Below, one piece after another: positions 34,728 through 44,244 of a DNA stretch of 64,000 nt (its first letter is position 1; each line of letters begins with the position of its first letter). The stretch spans positions 1 to 64,000 of the forward strand of contig VMTC01000128.1 in assembly GCA_013791765.1 (NCBI GenBank), read 5' to 3'. The DNA comes from Rhodoferax sp. (GTDB lineage Bacteria; Pseudomonadota; Gammaproteobacteria; Burkholderiales; Burkholderiaceae_C). A program made the position numbers and the translations under genes. Below the pieces are notes generated by a model. It was given only the letters and a program-made list of their open reading frames with translations, was not told where the DNA came from and did no database searches.

Positions 34728-35897
34728 ATGTCTGATTTAAGTCTTCAACTGCAGCAGGCCACCGGCCAACTACCAGTTTCAAGCTACTTTGACGAAGCGC
34801 TGTATCAGCGCGAACTGCAAACCCTGTTCCAGAGCGGCCCACGCTATGTCGGGCATCGGCTGAGTGTGCCCGAGGTGGGCGACTATGCCACGCTGGCGCA
34901 CGAGGGGCAGGGACGTGCCCTGATCCATACGCCGCAAGGCATCGAACTCATTTCCAACGTTTGCCGCCATCGCCAGGCCGTGATGCTGCAAGGGCGCGGC
35001 TCGGTGGACCTGACGCACCCGGGTGCGGCCGCAGGCAACATCGTGTGTCCTTTGCACCGCTGGACCTACAGCGCCAGCAGCCCCCAACCGGCCGGCACTT
35101 TGCTGGGTGCGCCGCACTTCCCGCACGACCCGTGCCTGAACCTGAACAACTACCCGCTTAAGGAATGGAACGGCCTGCTGTTTGAAGACAACGGCCGCGA
35201 CATTGCGGCCGATCTGGCCGGTATGGGGCCACGCTTTGAGCTCGATTTTGCGGGTTTTGTGCTGGACAAAGTTGAGTTGCACGAGTGCAACTACAACTGG
35301 AAGACCTTTATCGAGGTTTATCTGGAGGACTACCACGTCGGCCCGTTCCACCCTGGGCTGGGCGGTTTTGTGACCTGCGAGGACTTGCGCTGGGAGTTCA
35401 AAGAAGACTACTCGGTGCAGACCGTCGGCCTGGGCGCCGGTGTGACGCAGCCGCGCGGCAAGGCCGGCAGTCCGGTCTACCAACGCTGGCAGGATGCCCT
35501 GAACGCCTACCGGGGCGCTGCGCTGCCCAAGCAGGGCGCGATCTGGCTCACCTATTACCCGCACATCATGGTCGAGTGGTATCCGCATGTGCTGACGGTC
35601 TCGACCCTGCACCCAATGGGGGTCGGCAAGACCCTGAACAAGGTCGAGTTCTACTACCCCGAAGAAATTCAGGCCTTCGAGCGCGAATTCGTCGAAGCGC
35701 AGCAAGCCGCCTACATGGAAACCTGCCTGGAAGACGACGAGATTGGCGAGCGCATGGACGCTGGCCGCCGGGCGCTGCTGCAACGCGGCGACAACGAGGT
35801 CGGCCCCTACCAGAGCCCGATGGAAGACGGCATGCAGCAGTTTCATGACTGGTACCGGCGCCGCATCAACCTCCAGCCCGGTCAGCCTGTTATATAA
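34728..35897 (+). CDS. Rieske non-heme iron oxygenase, alpha-subunit type
   Basis: This 389-residue protein has an N-terminal Rieske domain with the 2Fe-2S ligands in NVCRHRQAVM and VCPLHRWTYS. The C-terminal SRPBCC/catalytic domain has the mononuclear-iron motif EVYLEDYHVGPFHPGL (Asp and two His near 200-210). Such proteins hydroxylate or demethylate aromatic or quaternary-amine substrates with a separate reductase. The substrate is unknown, and no reductase or ferredoxin gene is adjacent. It is divergent from the xseB-ispA-dxs operon. Its stop lies inside a short repeat. Confidence 0.88.
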   Translation: MSDLSLQLQQATGQLPVSSYFDEALYQRELQTLFQSGPRYVGHRLSVPEVGDYATLAHEGQGRALIHTPQGIELISNVCRHRQAVMLQGRGSVDLTHPGAAAGNIVCPLHRWTYSASSPQPAGTLLGAPHFPHDPCLNLNNYPLKEWNGLLFEDNGRDIAADLAGMGPRFELDFAGFVLDKVELHECNYNWKTFIEVYLEDYHVGPFHPGLGGFVTCEDLRWEFKEDYSVQTVGLGAGVTQPRGKAGSPVYQRWQDALNAYRGAALPKQGAIWLTYYPHIMVEWYPHVLTVSTLHPMGVGKTLNKVEFYYPEEIQAFEREFVEAQQAAYMETCLEDDEIGERMDAGRRALLQRGDNEVGPYQSPMEDGMQQFHDWYRRRINLQPGQPVI

Positions 35898-35945
35898 ATT
35901 TGATAGCTACTGACGCCCGTTCTACGGGGGCTACAGCCCTATTTA
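35890..35945 (-). repeat. Short repeat, copy 7 (Rieske 3' end)
   Basis: Reverse orientation: TATATAAATTTGATAGCTAC, TGACGCCCGTTCTACGGGGG, CTACAGCCCTATTT. It begins inside the last codons of the Rieske gene and supplies its C-terminal residues and stop. Confidence 0.82.
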
Positions 35946-35958
35946 ATAAAAATTAGCG

Positions 35959-36849
35959 ATGCAAGCACTCTGGATGGTTTGGGGGTCGTTCTTTTTTGCC
36001 ACCATGGCGGTGGGCATCAAGATCGCATCACGCGATTTCAACCTGTTTGAACTGGTGTTTTACCGCGGCGTGGTGAGCGTGATTTTTATGGCGCTGCTGT
36101 TGCGGGCGCGTGGCACGCCACTGCGCACACCGGTGCCCATGATGCATGCCTGGCGCACCCTGATCGGCGTGTTGTCACTGGGCGCCTGGTTTTATGCCAT
36201 TGCACACCTGCCGCTGGCCACCGCCATGACGCTCAACTACATGAGCGGCGTCTGGGTGGCGGCCTTCATTGTGGGCGGCGCCCTGCTCTACGGCCAGGCG
36301 CAGCGCCAGGGCCCGCTGCTCGCCACAGTGCTGATGGGCTTTGTGGGGGTGGTGATGATGCTGCGGCCCACGCTGGACCACAACCAGTTATTTGCCGGCC
36401 TGGTCGGCCTACTCTCGGGCTTGGGCGCCGCGCTGGCTTACCTGCAAGTGACGGCACTGGGCAAGGTCGGCGAGCCCGAAGGGCGCACGGTGTTCTATTT
36501 TTCACTCGGCTCGGCGCTCGTGGGCCTGGTCGGCATCGCCTTCACCGGGGGGCTGACATCCTGGGCGGCGGCAAGTTGGCAAAGCACCATCTGGCTGATC
36601 CCGATTGGCGTGCTCGGCGCCCTGGGTCAGTGGTGCATGACGCGTGCCTACAGCCGCTGCTCAACGCTGCTGGTGGCCAACCTGCAGTACTCCGGCATTG
36701 TGTTTGGCGCCTTCTACAGCCTGGTTTTGTTCGGCGACCAAATACCGTTGCTGGGCTGGGCCGGCATGCTTGTGATCGTCGCCAGCGGCCTACTCGCCAC
36801 CGTGTTGCGCACGCGCGCCCTGCCCGACACGCCGGCGCAAGTGCCTTGA
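35959..36849 (+). CDS. EamA/DMT-family transporter
   Basis: This 296-residue inner-membrane protein has ten hydrophobic segments in two EamA repeats (WMVWGSFFFATMAVGIKIAS; GLVGLLSGLGAALAYLQVTALGKV), ending in a basic tail (VLRTRALPDTP). The family exports metabolites or amino acids; the substrate is unknown. It has no close similarity to the DMT gene in the thyA operon beyond the family pattern. The sulfurtransferase gene follows after 47 bp on the same strand. Confidence 0.88.
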   Translation: MQALWMVWGSFFFATMAVGIKIASRDFNLFELVFYRGVVSVIFMALLLRARGTPLRTPVPMMHAWRTLIGVLSLGAWFYAIAHLPLATAMTLNYMSGVWVAAFIVGGALLYGQAQRQGPLLATVLMGFVGVVMMLRPTLDHNQLFAGLVGLLSGLGAALAYLQVTALGKVGEPEGRTVFYFSLGSALVGLVGIAFTGGLTSWAAASWQSTIWLIPIGVLGALGQWCMTRAYSRCSTLLVANLQYSGIVFGAFYSLVLFGDQIPLLGWAGMLVIVASGLLATVLRTRALPDTPAQVP

Positions 36850-36896
36850 GCAAGTGCCTTGAATTTCCACAACCGACCTCCAAGCAGAAAACAACC

Positions 36897-37760
36897 ATGT
36901 ACACCACGCTGATCTCCGCGCCCCAACTGCAAAGCCTGCTGACTAATGATCAGCCGGTCATGGTGTTTGACTGCAGCTTTGAGCTGATGCAAGCTGAGCA
37001 GGGCGATGCCCAGTACCTGCAGGCGCACATTCCCGGTGCCGTGCGCGCTGACCTGGACCGGCACTTGAGTGCCAAGAGCGCAGCGGACGCGGCCTCGGGC
37101 GGGCGCCATCCGCTGCCCTCGCGTGAAAGCTTTGCCGCCTGGCTCGGCAGCATCGGCTTTGGCAAGCGCATGCAGGCTGTTGTTTATGACCGCCAGGGCG
37201 CCAATTACTGCGGGCGCTTGTGGTGGTTGCTGAAATGGGTGGGGCATGAAAGCGTGGCGGTGCTCGACGGCGGCTGGCAGGCTTGGTTGGCCAGCGGCGG
37301 GGCTGCGCAGAGCGGCCCTGAAGCCGCGTCAACCTATGGATCAAATTACACGCTAGCCCCCGCCCTTACTGAGTTTGTAACTACAGAAAATGTAGCAAAT
37401 CAATTAGGTAGGCCGTCCCAGACCCTGATTGATGCGCGTGGCGAGTCGCGTTTTCGCGGTGAAGTCGAGCCACTTGACCCGGTCGCCGGCCACATCCCGG
37501 GCGCGCTCAACCGGCCTTTCAGCCTGAACCTTGATGCCAATGGCCAGTTCAAGCCAGCGGCCCAATTGCGCGCCGAGTTTGACGCCCTGCTCGCCGGGCG
37601 CGACCCGGCCACGGTGGTGCACCACTGCGGCAGCGGCGTCAGCGCCGTGCCCAATCTCATTGCGATGGAGGTCGCGGGTTTGGGCCGCTGCGCGCTCTAT
37701 GCCGGCAGCTGGAGCGAGTGGTGCAGTGACCCAGGCAAGCGGCCCTGCGCCCAGGGTTGA
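36897..37760 (+). CDS. sseA: Two-domain sulfurtransferase (rhodanese/3-mercaptopyruvate type)
   Basis: This 287-residue protein has two rhodanese domains. The N-terminal one is catalytically inactive (VMVFDCSFEL ... AHIPGAVRADLD). The C-terminal one has DARGESRFRG and the active-site loop HHCGSGVSA with the sulfur-carrying Cys. The CGSGV loop is of the mercaptopyruvate sulfurtransferase type. The domain linker (about residues 145-170, SNYTLAPALTEFVTTENVAN) is AT-rich at the DNA level and matches a decayed short repeat in frame. The start at 36897 is chosen, since upstream extensions overlap the DMT gene. Confidence 0.9.
   Translation: MYTTLISAPQLQSLLTNDQPVMVFDCSFELMQAEQGDAQYLQAHIPGAVRADLDRHLSAKSAADAASGGRHPLPSRESFAAWLGSIGFGKRMQAVVYDRQGANYCGRLWWLLKWVGHESVAVLDGGWQAWLASGGAAQSGPEAASTYGSNYTLAPALTEFVTTENVANQLGRPSQTLIDARGESRFRGEVEPLDPVAGHIPGALNRPFSLNLDANGQFKPAAQLRAEFDALLAGRDPATVVHHCGSGVSAVPNLIAMEVAGLGRCALYAGSWSEWCSDPGKRPCAQG
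37339..37392 (+). repeat. Short repeat, degenerate copy inside sseA
   Basis: GATCAAATTACACGCTAGCC, then CCCGCCCTTACTGAG and GTAACTAC, in an AT-rich patch within a GC-rich gene. Sequence divergence is high. The frame stays open and codes the linker between the two rhodanese domains. Confidence 0.5.
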
Positions 37761-37853
37761 CTCTGAATTCGAGACTCAATTTGTTTCCATTTGATATTTC
37801 TCATGACGCGACGACGCTGCGGCTTGACAATTTGGCAGTCTTTGTGACTCTCG

Positions 37854-39050
37854 ATGAACTCCGCGCGCACTCCTTACAAACTTCTGTGGCTTGTTTTTCT
37901 CGCCTTGGCATTGGTGTTCGCGTCTGAAACTGCTGCTTGGTGGTGGGACCGCCAGACACCTGGCGCCTCCCCGCAGCGGAGCCTGAGCTGGCTCGGGCTG
38001 GGCGCCGGGTTGTTCGCCCTGACGGTCGCCGCCTGGCTGTGGCTTGCCCTCATTCGGGCCAAGCTGGCCGCCCGGCGGATACAGCAATTGCTGATGTCCA
38101 GTCTGGACACGCTGGACGTCGGTCTGGAGATCTGGGACGAGCATGATTGCCTGGTGCTATACAACAAAAAGATCAACCATATCTACAGCGGTTTTCATAC
38201 AACGGCCGACATCGGGCAAAGCTTTGAGGCCCTGGTGCGCGCCAAGCTGAAACGACATGCGATCCCGGCTGCCATCGGGCGCGAACAAGAGTGGCTGGCA
38301 CAGCGTCTGGCATCGCGTGGGACACACCTGGCGCAGAGCTTGAAAGAGCTGCCTGACAACCGATGGGTAAATTTCTGCGAAACGCGCACACCCGAAGGGT
38401 ATCTGGTGGCAGTGTGGGTCGATGTCACCGAACTGATGCGCAAAGAAAGGGTACTGGAGGCCAGTAACCAGCGCCTGGCCCAGCAGACCCAGATGGATGA
38501 ATTAACCAGCCTGGCTAATCGCCGGCACTTTTACCAGGCCCTGACCAGCGAATGGCAGCGCGCCGCGCGCTCTAGCACCCCTTTGGGCCTGCTGATGGTG
38601 GACATTGATCACTTCAAAAATTACAACGACCACTATGGACACCTGGCCGGCGACGAATGCCTGCGCCGGGTGGCCAGCGTGCTCAACCAGTGCGTGCGCC
38701 GCGCTGGCGAGCTTGTGGCGCGCTATGGCGGCGAGGAGTTCGTGCTGCTGATGCCAGGCGCCGACATGGCCGATGCCTGCGAGACCGCCCAGATGTGTCT
38801 GGACCTGATGCACAAGGAGGGCATCGCGCATGCCGCCTCGCCCATCGGCGCCCAAGTGACCTTGAGCATTGGCGTGGCGTGCGCGCTGCCCGACGCCGTC
38901 CAGGACGACCCCGCCGGCCTGGTCAATGCGGCAGATGCCGCCATGTACCGTGCCAAGTCCAGCGGGCGCGCGCACTTTGAGGTGGCCGGCCAAGCCGATT
39001 GGGAGATCGACAAGGACACCCCACGCAGCCAGCCCTCGCCTTTGCTCTGA
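37854..39050 (+). CDS. Membrane-bound diguanylate cyclase (PAS-GGDEF)
   Basis: This 398-residue protein has two N-terminal membrane segments (about 9-27 and 45-65), a PAS-like sensor region (VGLEIWDEHDCLVLYNKKI, about 85-190) and a GGDEF domain (about 205-370; DELTSLANRRHF, VDIDHFKNYNDHYGHLAGDECL, RYGGEEFVLL). The catalytic GGEEF variant is active in many cyclases. The position of the product-inhibition I-site reads RAGE instead of RxxD, so feedback inhibition may be weakened. A MITE lies 2 bp past the stop. Confidence 0.9.
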   Translation: MNSARTPYKLLWLVFLALALVFASETAAWWWDRQTPGASPQRSLSWLGLGAGLFALTVAAWLWLALIRAKLAARRIQQLLMSSLDTLDVGLEIWDEHDCLVLYNKKINHIYSGFHTTADIGQSFEALVRAKLKRHAIPAAIGREQEWLAQRLASRGTHLAQSLKELPDNRWVNFCETRTPEGYLVAVWVDVTELMRKERVLEASNQRLAQQTQMDELTSLANRRHFYQALTSEWQRAARSSTPLGLLMVDIDHFKNYNDHYGHLAGDECLRRVASVLNQCVRRAGELVARYGGEEFVLLMPGADMADACETAQMCLDLMHKEGIAHAASPIGAQVTLSIGVACALPDAVQDDPAGLVNAADAAMYRAKSSGRAHFEVAGQADWEIDKDTPRSQPSPLL

Positions 39051-39052
39051 CA

Positions 39053-39441
39053 TCGGCATAAGGGTGCGATTCAATGTGATGGGGCACCATGAAGAAATCA
39101 AGGCCGCACGTCAAACCCGGCTTTGGGTATTAAACCCGGCGTCGAAGTCAGAATTTCTGCAGCAAGCGGCGCACATCAATTCGCGCCACCCCAACGCAGG
39201 CAACTTTTGAATTTCCCCCTACCAGCGTACCAAGACGCTCGCAGAATCAGTCGGGTGATACGCTTGGCGGAGGTAAAGGAGGAGCTCGCGAAGCGAGCGG
39301 GGGACACGTAGCAAAGCGTATCGCCCGGCTGATTCACCCACCACCGTGATATCAGCCCCGATCCAACGGCCGCACCTGAGTGCTTCAGAAAAGAACCATT
39401 CACCTGAAGCGCACTCACTTTGAATCGCACCCTCGGCATAA
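39053..39441. mobile_element. MITE-like element, copy A, with 9 bp target duplication
   Basis: The element body is 39062-39432 (371 bp). It starts GGGTGCGATTCAATGTGA and ends TCACTTTGAATCGCACCC, giving terminal inverted repeats of ~18 bp. It is flanked by the perfect direct repeat TCGGCATAA (39053-39061 and 39433-39441). Inside, GAATCAGTCGGGTGATACGC (39243) pairs with GCGTATCGCCCGGCTGATTC (39316), with a smaller hairpin GCTCGC-gaa-GCGAGC within. No transposase frame is present. It lies 2 bp after the diguanylate-cyclase stop. Copies B and C are at 44253 and 51239. Confidence 0.92.
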
Positions 39442-39483
39442 GCTTATGGCCCAAAGTTATCAGCGCTCAAGGACAATGGGCGC

Positions 39484-40398
39484 ATGGGCATTGGTAATTA
39501 CATCAAAGTTATTGGTCGCGGCAAGGACGGCGCGCGCGCGCTTACGCGGGCGCAGGCCGCCGACTTATTTGGCCAGGTGCTCGACGGCGCCGTCACCGAC
39601 CTGGAAATTGGTGCCTTTTGTCTGGCCATGCGCATCAAAGGCGAGACGCCACAAGAAATGGCCGGCTTTCTGGACGCCACCGCCGCCCGGTTGCAGCCCA
39701 TTGCGAGTCAGGGCCGCACGGTTGTGGTGCTGCCGAGCTACAACGGTGCACGCAAGCTGCCGGTGCTCACACCGCTGTTGGGCTTGCTGCTGGCGCGCGA
39801 AGGGCTGCCGGTGCTGATTCACGGCGCCAGCACCGAAAGCACCCGGGTTTCGGCACAAAATGTGCTGCTAGCCCTTGGTGTACCTGCGCAAGAAGCTATT
39901 AAATTGATACTGCCGGGAGAACTGCAGTGGGTGCCGACCGCGCTCTTGTGCCCCGGCCTGCAGCGCCTGCTGGACGTGCGCCGCGTCGTCGGTCTGCGCA
40001 ATCCGGCGCACAGCCTGGTCAAGCTGATGAACCCGTGTGATGGCCCGGCTTTGATCGTCAGCAGCTACACCCATCCCGAGTACGCCGCCTCCATGACCGC
40101 CACCTTTCAACTGCTGCAAGCCCATGCGCTGCTGCTGCGCGGCACCGAGGGCGAGCCGGTCGCAGATCCGCGCCGCACACCGGCCATGGACGCCATTGCC
40201 GACGGCCAGGTCACGCGGGTGCAAGAGGCGCAAGGCGGTACGCTGGCCAGCGTCCCCGGCCTGCCAGCGCCTGATGTGGCCAGTACCGCCAGCTGGATTC
40301 AGGCAGTGCTCAGCGGCGCGCAGCCGGTGCCAGTGCCGATCGCGCTGCAGCTGGCACACATCGTGCGTCTAGCAAAGCAAACGAGGACGACCCCATGA
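39484..40398 (+). CDS. ybiB: YbiB-family protein (TrpD/nucleoside-phosphorylase-like fold)
   Basis: This 304-residue protein is related to anthranilate phosphoribosyltransferase but belongs to the YbiB/TrpD2 group, which lacks that activity and has been reported to bind nucleic acid. N-terminal helices ALTRAQAADLFGQVLDG...LEIGAFCLAMRIKGET and the glycine loop region VVLPSYNGARKLPVLTPLLG are visible. Residues about 127-142 (LLALGVPAQEAIKLIL) are encoded by an in-frame short repeat. The ribosome-binding site AAGGA is 10 bp upstream. It overlaps cobA by four bases. Confidence 0.85.
   Translation: MGIGNYIKVIGRGKDGARALTRAQAADLFGQVLDGAVTDLEIGAFCLAMRIKGETPQEMAGFLDATAARLQPIASQGRTVVVLPSYNGARKLPVLTPLLGLLLAREGLPVLIHGASTESTRVSAQNVLLALGVPAQEAIKLILPGELQWVPTALLCPGLQRLLDVRRVVGLRNPAHSLVKLMNPCDGPALIVSSYTHPEYAASMTATFQLLQAHALLLRGTEGEPVADPRRTPAMDAIADGQVTRVQEAQGGTLASVPGLPAPDVASTASWIQAVLSGAQPVPVPIALQLAHIVRLAKQTRTTP
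39864..39910 (+). repeat. Short repeat, in-frame copy inside ybiB
   Basis: TGCTGCTAGCCCTTGGTGTA followed by CCTGCGCAAGAAGCTATTAA and ATTGAT matches both conserved halves. The reading frame uses CTA GCC CTT ... GCT ATT AAA without a stop. Confidence 0.75.
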
Positions 40399-41261
40399 CA
40401 CGCACAACCTTAGTACCCACAGGCACGGGCCACCACCGCATGCCCACCAACGCCAAACACGGGCTTGCGCCCAGTAGCAGCAGCACTTTGGCGCGTGCGG
40501 GCCGCTGCACGCTGGTCGGCGCGGGGCCGGGCGACCCCGAACTGCTCACGCTCAAGGCTTTGAAAGCCATTCAGGCCGCCACCTTGCTGCTGGTCGATGA
40601 CCTGGTCAGCGACGCGATTGTGGCGCTGGCGGCACCTGGCGCGCGCGTCGTGCACGTGGGCAAGCGCGGCGGTTGCCAGTCCACGCCGCAGGCCTTTATT
40701 GAAAAACTCACCGTGATGGCGGTGCAAGAGGGCGAAACCGTGGTGCGACTCAAGGGCGGCGACCCGTTTGTCTTTGGCCGAGGCGGCGAGGAGACCGAGC
40801 ACCTGCGGGCTGCCGGCATCCAGGTCGAGGTCGTCAACGGAATCACCGCCGGCCTGGCCGCCGTCACCTCGCTGGGCGTGCCGCTGACGCACCGCGACCA
40901 CGCGCACGGCGTGGTGTTCATCACCGGGCACGCCAAGCCCGGCGACAGCGGCACCGACTGGCGTGCGCTCGCCGCCACCGCGCACAGCGCCCGCCTGACC
41001 CTGGTCATTTACATGGGCATCAGCGGCGCGCGCCACATTCAGGACGAGTTGCTTTGCGGCCTGCCCGCCCACACGCCGGTCGCCGTGATCCAGAACGCCA
41101 GTTTGCCCCAGCAGCGCCAGGCGGTCTGCACCCTGGGCGAACTGCAGCCCACGCTGGAGCGTGAACACCTGTCCAGCCCCAGCGTGATTGTGGTGGGCGA
41201 CGTGCTGCAGGGCTTGCTGGCGTTGCAGCAGCCGCTTTCACAACAGGCATTGCGGGCTTGA
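40395..41261 (+). CDS. cobA: Uroporphyrinogen-III C-methyltransferase
   Basis: This SUMT enzyme makes precorrin-2 from uroporphyrinogen III with two SAM molecules, for siroheme and cobalamin. The 288-residue single-domain protein has VGAGPGDPELLTLKALKAI, LVDDLVSDAIV, VVRLKGGDPFVFGRGGEE and NGITAGLAAVTSLGVPLTHRD. The first ~35 residues are poorly conserved, and the Met at 40440 is an alternative start. The chosen start overlaps ybiB (ATGA). Being next to ybiB rather than nitrite or sulfite reductase genes, its end product is not indicated by context. Confidence 0.92.
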   Translation: MTRTTLVPTGTGHHRMPTNAKHGLAPSSSSTLARAGRCTLVGAGPGDPELLTLKALKAIQAATLLLVDDLVSDAIVALAAPGARVVHVGKRGGCQSTPQAFIEKLTVMAVQEGETVVRLKGGDPFVFGRGGEETEHLRAAGIQVEVVNGITAGLAAVTSLGVPLTHRDHAHGVVFITGHAKPGDSGTDWRALAATAHSARLTLVIYMGISGARHIQDELLCGLPAHTPVAVIQNASLPQQRQAVCTLGELQPTLEREHLSSPSVIVVGDVLQGLLALQQPLSQQALRA

Positions 41262-41321
41262 CCCGACAAGCCACGGCGAGCGGCTCACCGAGCCCGACTC
41301 CAGGCACCTACACTTCGGCCC

Positions 41322-42566
41322 ATGCAAAAATTTGATGTGGTGGTGGTGGGTGCTGGCGCCGCCGGCCTATTTTGTGCGGGCGTGGCGGGCCAACTGGGCC
41401 TGAAGGTGCTGGTGCTTGACCACAGTGACAAAGTGGCCGAGAAGATCCGCATCTCAGGCGGCGGCCGCTGCAATTTCACCAACATCGACACCAGCGCCAC
41501 CAATTTCCTGGGTAACAACCCGAAGTTTTGCCGCTCGGCGCTGTCAAACTACCCCCCGCGCCGCTTCACCGAGCTGCTGCAAAGGCGCGGCATCGCGTTC
41601 CATGAGAAACACAAGGGGCAGCTGTTTTGTGACCGCTCCTCCGAGGACATCATCGCTCTATTGCTGGCCGAGTGCGACGCCGGCGGCGTCACGCGCTGGC
41701 AGCCTTGTTCTGTTAAAAATGTGGTGTTTTCGGGCTCTAGCCCAGATGAATCAAGCGTAAGCAGCTATGAAATAGAGAGTGATCGAGGCAGCATTCGCTG
41801 TGCTGCGGTCGTCATTGCCACCGGCGGCCTGTCGATCCCCAAAATTGGCGCCACCGATTTTGGCTACCACATCGCGCGTCAGTTTGGTCTGCGCTTGGCC
41901 CTGCCGCGCCCTGCCCTGGTGCCCCTGACTTTCGACGGCGACGCCTGGGCCCCCTACGCCGCACTGGCCGGACTGTCATTGCCCGTGCAGATTGAAACCG
42001 GTAGCAAGAAGGAAAAATTCAGTTTCCTGGAGGACTTGCTGTTCACCCACCGTGGCCTGAGCGGCCCTGCCGTGCTGCAGATTTCAAGCTACTGGCAACC
42101 CGGCACAGCGATTCGGATCAACCTGGCACCCGCCGTCGAGCTGTTGCCGGCACTGAAGCGCGCCAAGTTGAGTTCACGCAAGCTGATCGTCAATGAATTA
42201 GCCCAACTGGTGCCCGCGCGCCTGGCCGAGGTCTGGGTGCAAGACGGCGCCAGCGCCGGCCACGACTGGCAGCGTCCCATCAGCGAGGCCAGCGACAAGG
42301 CACTGGCCGTATTGGCCGAACGCTTGATGCGCTGGGAGCTGACCCCGACAGGCACAGAAGGTTACAAAAAGGCCGAGGTCACCGCGGGCGGCGTAGACAC
42401 CCGGGAACTGTCCTCGCAAACCATGGAATCCAGGCAAGCGGGGCTCTATTTCATTGGTGAAGTCGTGGACGTGACCGGCTGGCTGGGTGGCTACAACTTT
42501 CAGTGGGCCTGGGCCAGCGCCTTTGCGTGCGCGCAGGCTCTGGCCGCCAAGCTCGCAAAACCTTGA
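41322..42566 (+). CDS. HI0933/YhiN-family FAD flavoprotein, paralogue 1
   Basis: This 414-residue flavoprotein has the Rossmann FAD motif VVVVGAGAAGLFCAGVAG, the family signature EKIRISGGGRCNFTN, VVIATGGLSIPKIGATDFGY and the C-terminal EVVDVTGWLGGYNFQWAWASAF. Members of the HI0933/BaiN group are NAD(P)/FAD oxidoreductases of largely unknown substrate. Residues about 131-152 (VFSGSSPDESSVSSYEIES) come from an in-frame short repeat in a surface region before the IRCAAVVIATGG strand. A second, shorter-signature homologue is at 54904. Confidence 0.9.
   Translation: MQKFDVVVVGAGAAGLFCAGVAGQLGLKVLVLDHSDKVAEKIRISGGGRCNFTNIDTSATNFLGNNPKFCRSALSNYPPRRFTELLQRRGIAFHEKHKGQLFCDRSSEDIIALLLAECDAGGVTRWQPCSVKNVVFSGSSPDESSVSSYEIESDRGSIRCAAVVIATGGLSIPKIGATDFGYHIARQFGLRLALPRPALVPLTFDGDAWAPYAALAGLSLPVQIETGSKKEKFSFLEDLLFTHRGLSGPAVLQISSYWQPGTAIRINLAPAVELLPALKRAKLSSRKLIVNELAQLVPARLAEVWVQDGASAGHDWQRPISEASDKALAVLAERLMRWELTPTGTEGYKKAEVTAGGVDTRELSSQTMESRQAGLYFIGEVVDVTGWLGGYNFQWAWASAFACAQALAAKLAKP
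41713..41776 (+). repeat. Short repeat, in-frame copy inside the flavoprotein gene
   Basis: GTTTTCGGGCTCTAGCCCAG followed by AAGCGTAAGCAGCTATGAAA is close to consensus. It is read as GGC TCT AGC CCA ... AGC AGC TAT, which has no stop. The protein segment it codes is Ser-rich and unlike the rest of the protein. Confidence 0.85.
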
Positions 42567-42674
42567 CCAAGATCAGCTACCATCATCAAAGCGGTCTTGA
42601 AAAAACAGAGTTCTTTGAGAAGATTGCAACGAGAAGTATCAATTTAACGAACTGTCCCTTGGACAAAACATCTG

Positions 42675-44243
42675 ATGCGCAACAACCAACCCGTCACACA
42701 GCGCGAATACATCTTGCGCGACAACCAGTCGCCGATTTCACGCACCGACGCGAAGGGCCGCATCACCTTTGTCAATGCTGACTTTTGCGAGGCCAGCGGT
42801 TATAGCGAAGACGAACTGATGGGCAAGGCGCACAACATGGTGCGCCACCCCGACATGCCCGAAGAAGCTTTTGCCGACATGTGGCGCGACTTGCCCACAG
42901 GCAAGACCTGGACCGGCCTGGTGAAGAACCGCTGCAAAAACGGCGACTTCTATTGGGTCCTGGCCAACGTGTCTCCGATTTGGCAGAACGGTCAAATCGT
43001 CGGCTACGCCTCCGTGCGCATGAAACCCGAGCGTGAAACGATAGCGCCGGTCGACGCCATCTACCGCCGTTTTCGCGAAGGTCAGGCCAAGGGTTTGCGC
43101 ATTGCGCACGGGCAAGTGGTGCGCCGCGGCTTGACCGGCCAAATTGACGGCCTGTTGCACCCCGGTATTCGGGGCCGCCTGACACTGCTGATGCTGCTGG
43201 CCGTGACCATCATCTGCATCGTCGGCGCACTGGGCATTGCCAAAATGCCTAGCACTGGCGAGAGCCTGCAAATTGTGCTGGCCATGTTGGCCGGCAGCGC
43301 AACCATGCTGGTGATTGGCTGGCGCCTGCAGCGCAGCATCACAGACCCGATCAACGACGCCGTGGCCATAGCCAAGCAGATTGCCGCTGGCTTTCTGGCC
43401 AACAAGATCGACCGCGCCGGTAACGACGAAGTCGGCCAGCTGATGAACGCGCTGTACGCGATGCAAAAGGCGCTGGCCTCCATGGCCGAGACCATTCTCG
43501 TGAGCGCGCAATCTGTCAGCGCCGAAGCGCAAGAAATCAACCTGAACAACGACGCTTTGGCCGAGCGCACCGAGCAGCAGGCTTCTTCCTTGCAAGAAAC
43601 AGCGTCCAACATGGAAGAAGTGTCAGTCACCGTCAAAAACAGCGTCGAGAACGCCAGGACCGCCAACCAGCTGGTGCAGGATGCCGGCACCGTGGTCTCT
43701 CAAGGCGGCACCGCCATTGGCAGGGTGGTCGGCACCATGGACACGATCGCCAGCAGCTCGCGCCGGATCACCGACATCATTGGCGTGATTGACGGTATCG
43801 CATTTCAAACCAACATTTTGGCGCTCAACGCGGCCGTCGAGGCGGCTCGGGCCGGTGAGCAGGGCCGGGGTTTTGCGGTGGTCGCCAGCGAGGTGCGGTC
43901 TTTGGCCGGGCGCAGCGCGGCGGCGGCCAAAGAAATTAAAGGCCTGATCGAGGACTCGGTCCATCAGGTCGAAAACGGTCTGAGCCAGGTCACTGACGCG
44001 CGCCAGACCATTGACTCGTCGATCGAAGCGGTGCACCGGGTGGCGGCCTTGATGGCCGAAATTCTGAGCGCATCGGGCGAGCAAGGCACAGCCATCGACC
44101 GGGTGGCCCATTTGGTCGTGCAGATTGATGCAGCCACCCAGCAAAACCTGCCCATGGCGGCAAGTGCCGCAGCCAGCGCTCGCACCTTGCAGGTGCAGGG
44201 CAGCGACCTGGTGCGCACCGCTGGCGTGTTCCGCCTGCGCTGA
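42675..44243 (+). CDS. Aer-like PAS chemoreceptor (methyl-accepting chemotaxis protein)
   Basis: This 522-residue receptor has an N-terminal PAS domain (about 10-115; [31 protein letters not shown] and the PAC part [25 protein letters not shown]). Two adjacent membrane helices follow (about 175-220; [19 protein letters not shown]), then a HAMP region and a signalling domain with the conserved hairpin tip [44 protein letters not shown]. No periplasmic ligand domain exists, so it senses from inside the cell, probably redox or oxygen through FAD as in Aer. A MITE begins just past the stop. Confidence 0.92.
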   Translation: MRNNQPVTQREYILRDNQSPISRTDAKGRITFVNADFCEASGYSEDELMGKAHNMVRHPDMPEEAFADMWRDLPTGKTWTGLVKNRCKNGDFYWVLANVSPIWQNGQIVGYASVRMKPERETIAPVDAIYRRFREGQAKGLRIAHGQVVRRGLTGQIDGLLHPGIRGRLTLLMLLAVTIICIVGALGIAKMPSTGESLQIVLAMLAGSATMLVIGWRLQRSITDPINDAVAIAKQIAAGFLANKIDRAGNDEVGQLMNALYAMQKALASMAETILVSAQSVSAEAQEINLNNDALAERTEQQASSLQETASNMEEVSVTVKNSVENARTANQLVQDAGTVVSQGGTAIGRVVGTMDTIASSSRRITDIIGVIDGIAFQTNILALNAAVEAARAGEQGRGFAVVASEVRSLAGRSAAAAKEIKGLIEDSVHQVENGLSQVTDARQTIDSSIEAVHRVAALMAEILSASGEQGTAIDRVAHLVVQIDAATQQNLPMAASAAASARTLQVQGSDLVRTAGVFRLR

Positions 44244-44244
44244 A

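Noticed and set aside
34779..35846. A 355-codon minus-strand frame opposite the Rieske oxygenase gene
   Set aside because: Exact shadow of a gene with intact Rieske and iron motifs; no family features in the antisense protein.
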